Assembly (NCBI GenBank): GCA_023230755.1
Contig: JALNWS010000145.1
Location: forward strand, 1-10,151
Length of the DNA: 10,151 bases
From: Azoarcus sp.
Lineage (GTDB): Bacteria; Pseudomonadota; Gammaproteobacteria; Burkholderiales; Rhodocyclaceae
Direction of reading: 5' to 3'
The notes beneath the pieces are model-generated. The model made no database searches, was not told the DNA's origin, and saw only the letters and a program-made list of their open reading frames with translations. This document shows positions 7,085-10,151 of this stretch, piece by piece. The position numbers and the translations under genes were made by a program. Each line of letters begins with the position of its first letter. Within the stretch, counting starts at the first letter, position 1.

Positions 7085-8281
7085 TCAGGCGGACTGGCTG
7101 CTGACCTTGCCGCTCAGGCCGATGTCGGCCGGCGCCGTGGGCGATGTGGCGACAGATGAGTGCAACTCGGTGGACGCCGCGGGGGCTGCCTCCGGTGCGT
7201 CCGGCTTGCGTCGCATCAGCCGCGGCTTGATGTGGCTTTCGTACAGTCCGGCGAGGCCGTTGGGGAAGCCCATCACGACGCCGATGAACAGTGCGGACAT
7301 CAGGAACAGCCACAGATCGGGGAAGCTCTCGGAGAAGTAGGTCTTGCCGAAGTTCACCAGCAAGGTGCCGTACACCGCACCGACGAGGCTCATGCGTCCG
7401 CCGATGGCGGCGAAGATGACCATCTCGATCGAGGGCACGATGCCGACGAAGGAGGGCGACATGAACCCCACCTGCAGGGTGAACATCGCCCCGCCGACCG
7501 CCGACAGTGCCGCCGCCAGGCAGAAGGCGAAGACCTTGAACATCGACACGTCATAGCCCGAGAAGCGCACCCGGTCTTCCTTGTCACGCATCGCCAGCAG
7601 CAGGGTGCCGAGCTTGCTGAGCTGAATCCAGCGGCACAGCAGGATGGCGTCGAGCAGCAGGCCGACATTGACGAAGTACAGGATGTACTTGGAACTGTCG
7701 TCGCGGATGTCCCAGCCCATCAGGGTCTTGAGGTCGGTCATGCCGTTGACTCCGCCGGTGAAGCCCTGCTGGCCAATGATCAGCACGGTCAGGATCAGCG
7801 CCACGGCCTGGGTGATGATGGCGAAGTACACCCCGCCGACGCGGCGCTTGAACATTGCGTAGCTGATGATGAAAGCCAGCAGGGTGGGGACGGCGATCAC
7901 CGCAATCAGGGTCAGCGGCAGCGACTTGAACGGGAGCCACCACATCGGCAGTTCGGTGAGCTGGTTCCAGTCCATGAAGTCGGGGATGCCCGGCGTGGAT
8001 TGGATGGCGGTGCTCTCGGGATCGGACGCTTCGAGCTTGAGGAACATCGCCATGGCGTATCCCCCGAGGCCGAAGAACACGCCCTGGCCGAGGCTGAGCA
8101 CGCCACCGTAGCCCCACAGCATGACCAGACCGATGGCGACGAAACCGTAGGTCAGGTACTTGCCCACGAGGTTGAGGCGGAAGATGTCCATCAGCAGCGG
8201 AAACGCTACCAGCAGGATGAGGGCGAGGATCACGAAGCTGGCGTAGCCGCCCCGTGTCACCCAGTTCTTGATTGCGTTCAT
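7085..8281 (-). CDS. urtC: UrtC-type ABC transporter permease
   Basis: This 398-residue inner-membrane permease is the LivM/UrtC partner of UrtB. About eight to ten hydrophobic segments are visible, with LSLGQGVFFGLGGYAMAMF (62-80), the LivM-like FTGGVNGMTDL (174-184) and the ATPase-contact loop AMRDKEDRVRFSGYD (230-244). The insert after the second or third helix, containing GIPDFM and LPMWWLPF (98-118), is typical of UrtC rather than LivM. The frame extends 17 codons further upstream to 8332 into urtB, but the ATG at 8281 has GGAGAG six bases before it and gives the family N-terminus. The last 40 residues after RLMRRK are an Ala/Ser/Pro-rich polar tail with no membrane segment, longer than this part of the family usually has. 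Confidence 0.92.
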   Translation of the reverse strand: MNAIKNWVTRGGYASFVILALILLVAFPLLMDIFRLNLVGKYLTYGFVAIGLVMLWGYGGVLSLGQGVFFGLGGYAMAMFLKLEASDPESTAIQSTPGIPDFMDWNQLTELPMWWLPFKSLPLTLIAVIAVPTLLAFIISYAMFKRRVGGVYFAIITQAVALILTVLIIGQQGFTGGVNGMTDLKTLMGWDIRDDSSKYILYFVNVGLLLDAILLCRWIQLSKLGTLLLAMRDKEDRVRFSGYDVSMFKVFAFCLAAALSAVGGAMFTLQVGFMSPSFVGIVPSIEMVIFAAIGGRMSLVGAVYGTLLVNFGKTYFSESFPDLWLFLMSALFIGVVMGFPNGLAGLYESHIKPRLMRRKPDAPEAAPAASTELHSSVATSPTAPADIGLSGKVSSQSA

Positions 8282-8287
8282 GGTTGG

Positions 8288-8293
8288 CTCTCC
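8288..8293 (-). promoter_or_regulatory. Ribosome binding site fixing the urtC start
   Basis: GGAGAG lies six bases before the ATG at 8279-8281, within the 28-bp urtB-urtC gap. It favours this start over the in-frame ATG at 8332, which would overlap urtB by 23 bp. Confidence 0.7.
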
Positions 8294-8309
8294 GGAATGG
8301 GCGGGTGGA

Positions 8310-9224
8310 TCAGCGACGGACCTTGGCTGCAAACAGGCCTTGCGGGCGCAGCATGAGGATGGTCACGATCATCAGCAGGGTCAGCACCTTGGCGTTCGAA
8401 CCACTGAGGAAGAACTCCGAGATGGACTGCGTCTGCGCGATGCCGAAGGCCGAGACCACCGTGCCCCACAGGCTGGCAGCGCCGCCGAAGGTCACGACGA
8501 GGAAGGCGTCGACGATGTACAGCGAGCCGCTGGTGGGGCCGGTGGAGCCGATCGTGGTAAAGGCCGCGCCTGCCACGCCGGCGACACCGCAACCGATGGC
8601 AAAGGTAAGGCGGTCGGTCCGTGTGGTGTTGATGCCGGTGGCGTTGGCCATGGTGCGGTTGGCGACCGTGGCGCGAACACGCAGACCCCAGCGCGACTTG
8701 TACAGCGCGAGGAGCACGCAACCGGTCACGAAGATCGTCAGACCGAGCACGAACATGCCGTTGATGGGGATGTCGAGGCCTTCGGTCGGCGCCCATGAGC
8801 CCATCAGCCAGTCAGGCAGGGTGGGGCTGACTTCCTTGGGGCCGAAGGTGGAGCGGAACAACTGCTGCATGCCCAGCGACAGGCCCCAGGTGGCAAGCAG
8901 GGTGTCGAGCGGGCGTCTGTAGAGATGCCGGATCAGCGCCCACTCGGCCAGCCAGCCGAAGGTGAAGGCGATCAGGAAGGCACACACGATCGCCACCGGG
9001 AAGTAGACCTGGATCAGGCCCGGCGCGAGGGATTCGGTGAGGCTGGAAAACAGGAAGATGGTGTAGGCGCCGATGGTCATGAACTCGCCGTGCGCCATGT
9101 TGATGACGCCCATCTGGCCGAAGATGATCGCCAGGCCGAGTCCCATCAGCAGCAGCACCGCAAACAGGCTCAGACCTGCAAAACCCTGCATCAGGGTGAT
9201 GTTGTAGATTTCGTCGAATGTCAT
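8310..9224 (-). CDS. urtB: UrtB-type ABC transporter permease
   Basis: This 304-residue inner-membrane permease belongs to the LivH/UrtB family. Hallmarks are IFGQMGVINMAHGEFM (34-49), RPLDTLLATWGLSLGMQQ (104-121), the cytoplasmic loop WGLRVRATVANRTMANATGI (179-198) that contacts the ATPases, and the C-terminal LRPQGLF (292-298). The RPLDTLLATWG segment points to the urea/amide subgroup rather than branched-chain amino acid permeases. It is the short form, without the long periplasmic N-terminal extension that some UrtB proteins carry. The ATG at 9224 has GGAG at 9232-9235, seven bases upstream. A terminator-like hairpin lies between it and urtA. Confidence 0.93.
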   Translation of the reverse strand: MTFDEIYNITLMQGFAGLSLFAVLLLMGLGLAIIFGQMGVINMAHGEFMTIGAYTIFLFSSLTESLAPGLIQVYFPVAIVCAFLIAFTFGWLAEWALIRHLYRRPLDTLLATWGLSLGMQQLFRSTFGPKEVSPTLPDWLMGSWAPTEGLDIPINGMFVLGLTIFVTGCVLLALYKSRWGLRVRATVANRTMANATGINTTRTDRLTFAIGCGVAGVAGAAFTTIGSTGPTSGSLYIVDAFLVVTFGGAASLWGTVVSAFGIAQTQSISEFFLSGSNAKVLTLLMIVTILMLRPQGLFAAKVRR

Positions 9225-9259
9225 GACGGAGCTCCGGGAGTTGATGCACTGAACGGCCG

Positions 9260-9287
9260 AAAACCGCCGCGGCGTGTGCCGCGGCGG
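9260..9287 (-). terminator. Terminator-like hairpin between urtA and urtB
   Basis: On the mRNA, CCGCCGCGGC pairs perfectly with GCCGCGGCGG around the loop ACAC, directly followed by UUUU (9260-9263) and then CGG. It begins nine bases after the urtA stop codon. A 10-bp all-GC stem plus a short U run resembles an intrinsic terminator; because the U run is short and five transporter and amidase genes follow on the same strand, it is probably leaky. This would make more binding protein than membrane and enzyme components. Structure seen directly; strength inferred. Confidence 0.65.
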
Positions 9288-9296
9288 ATGCCAGTC

Positions 9297-10151
9297 TTAC
9301 TGGTAGCCCTTGGGGAAGGGGTTCGGTTCGATCAGCTCGGGGGATTCGGCCACAACCTTGAACTGGCCGTCGGCCTGGCCCATGCCGATGCGGGTCTTGC
9401 TCCACAGGTGATGGTTTTCGTGAACCTTCACGTAACCCTCCGGCGCGGTCTTGAGCTCGATGCCGGGGGAGGCCGCGACGACCTTGTCCACATCGAAGCT
9501 GCCCGCCCTTTCGACCGCAGCTTTCCACAGCCATGGCCCGAGGTAGGCCGCCTGGGTGACGTCGCCGATGACCGCCTTGGGGCCGTACTTGGCCTTGAAG
9601 GCGGCGACGAACTTCTTGTTGTTCTCGTTTTCAAGCGACTGGAAGTACTTCATCGAGGCATAGAAGCCCTCGAAGTTCTCGCCACCGATGCCGAGCATCT
9701 CGTCTTCGGTGACGGACAGCGTGAGGAGGAACTGTTTTTTCGCGGTGATGCCCGCGGCCTTGAGCTGTTTGTAGAAGGCCACGTTGGATCCACCCACCAC
9801 GGCGCAGAAGATGCAGTCGGGCTTGGCGATCTTGATCTTGTTGATCAGGGAGTTGAAGTTGGTGTTGCCGAGCGGGTAGTACTCTTCGCCGACGACGCTG
9901 CCCTTCTGGAAGTTCTCGATGTGCTTGCGCGCGATCTTCATCGAGGTGCGCGGCCAGATGTAGTCCGAGCCGACGAGGAAGAACTTCTTCGCCGATTTTT
10001 CCTTCTGCGCCCAGTCCAGGCCCCAGATGATCTGCTGGGTGGCTTCCTGACCGGTGTAGATCACGTTCTTGGACTGCTCCAGGCCTTCGTAGAAGGTGGG
10101 GTAGTAGAGCAGACCGTTTTCCTTCTCGAAGATCGGCAGCACGGCCTTGCG
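9297..10151 (-). CDS. urtA: UrtA/FmdD-type periplasmic binding protein, C-terminal part
   Basis: The last 284 residues of a type-I periplasmic binding protein of the Peripla_BP_5 group are present; the N-terminus and signal peptide lie beyond the right edge, and the frame is open to the last base (RKAVLPIFEKENGLLYYP). The RKAVLP segment, GSDYIWPRT, FNSLINKIKIAKPDCIF and the ending IEPNPFPKGYQ fit the urea/short-amide binders (UrtA, FmdD). Members capture substrate in the periplasm and deliver it to UrtBC. With fmdA and amiE downstream and no urease in view, an amide-binding FmdD-like role is plausible; urea binding cannot be excluded. A GTG at 10140-10142 lies inside the family sequence and is not the start. 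Confidence 0.92.
   Translation of the reverse strand, partial: RKAVLPIFEKENGLLYYPTFYEGLEQSKNVIYTGQEATQQIIWGLDWAQKEKSAKKFFLVGSDYIWPRTSMKIARKHIENFQKGSVVGEEYYPLGNTNFNSLINKIKIAKPDCIFCAVVGGSNVAFYKQLKAAGITAKKQFLLTLSVTEDEMLGIGGENFEGFYASMKYFQSLENENNKKFVAAFKAKYGPKAVIGDVTQAAYLGPWLWKAAVERAGSFDVDKVVAASPGIELKTAPEGYVKVHENHHLWSKTRIGMGQADGQFKVVAESPELIEPNPFPKGYQ

Noticed and set aside
8282..8332. Upstream in-frame ATG at 8332 as the urtC start
   Set aside because: It would overlap urtB, and the added 17 residues are polar and unlike the family; the ATG at 8281 has a well-placed GGAGAG site.

Overview
This is a GC-rich bacterial segment dominated by one long minus-strand amide-utilisation locus. The proteins look proteobacterial: the aliphatic amidase is very close to Pseudomonas-type AmiE, and the FmdA/FmdB/Urt set resembles the fmd locus of Methylophilus methylotrophus. 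A betaproteobacterium, perhaps of the Azoarcus/Thauera kind, is my best guess. That placement is inference from gene content and base composition; no taxonomic marker is present.

Layout, in the direction of transcription (right to left): urtA/fmdD-type periplasmic binding protein (5' part outside the window), urtB and urtC (inner-membrane permeases), urtD and urtE (ATPases), fmdA (formamidase), fmdB (small zinc-ribbon protein) and amiE (aliphatic amidase). These eight genes are separated by only 12 to 72 bp and almost all have good Shine-Dalgarno sequences, so they look like one operon. After a 270-bp gap come two overlapping genes: a CbbQ/NorQ-type MoxR AAA+ ATPase and a CbbO/NorD-type von Willebrand factor A (VWA) protein. 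At the left edge the C-terminus of an EamA/DMT-family transporter runs on the plus strand and converges on the VWA gene, with only 18 bp between the two stop codons.

Functional reading: the Urt-type ABC transporter imports urea or short-chain amides, and two unrelated hydrolases (FmdA of the acetamidase/formamidase family, AmiE of the nitrilase superfamily) release ammonia plus formate or a short carboxylate. No urease gene is visible, so short amides are the likelier cargo. The ATPase/VWA pair is the least explained part. Such pairs normally remodel or activate a metalloenzyme (Rubisco, NO reductase), and neither target is in the window.

Regulatory structure: two perfect 10-bp GC-rich hairpins sit in the two largest gaps inside the operon. 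One lies just after urtA and is followed by a short U run on the mRNA (terminator-like, probably partial). The other lies between fmdA and fmdB without a U run. The operon promoter and any regulator lie outside the window. I see no tRNA, rRNA, CRISPR array, insertion sequence or phage feature.
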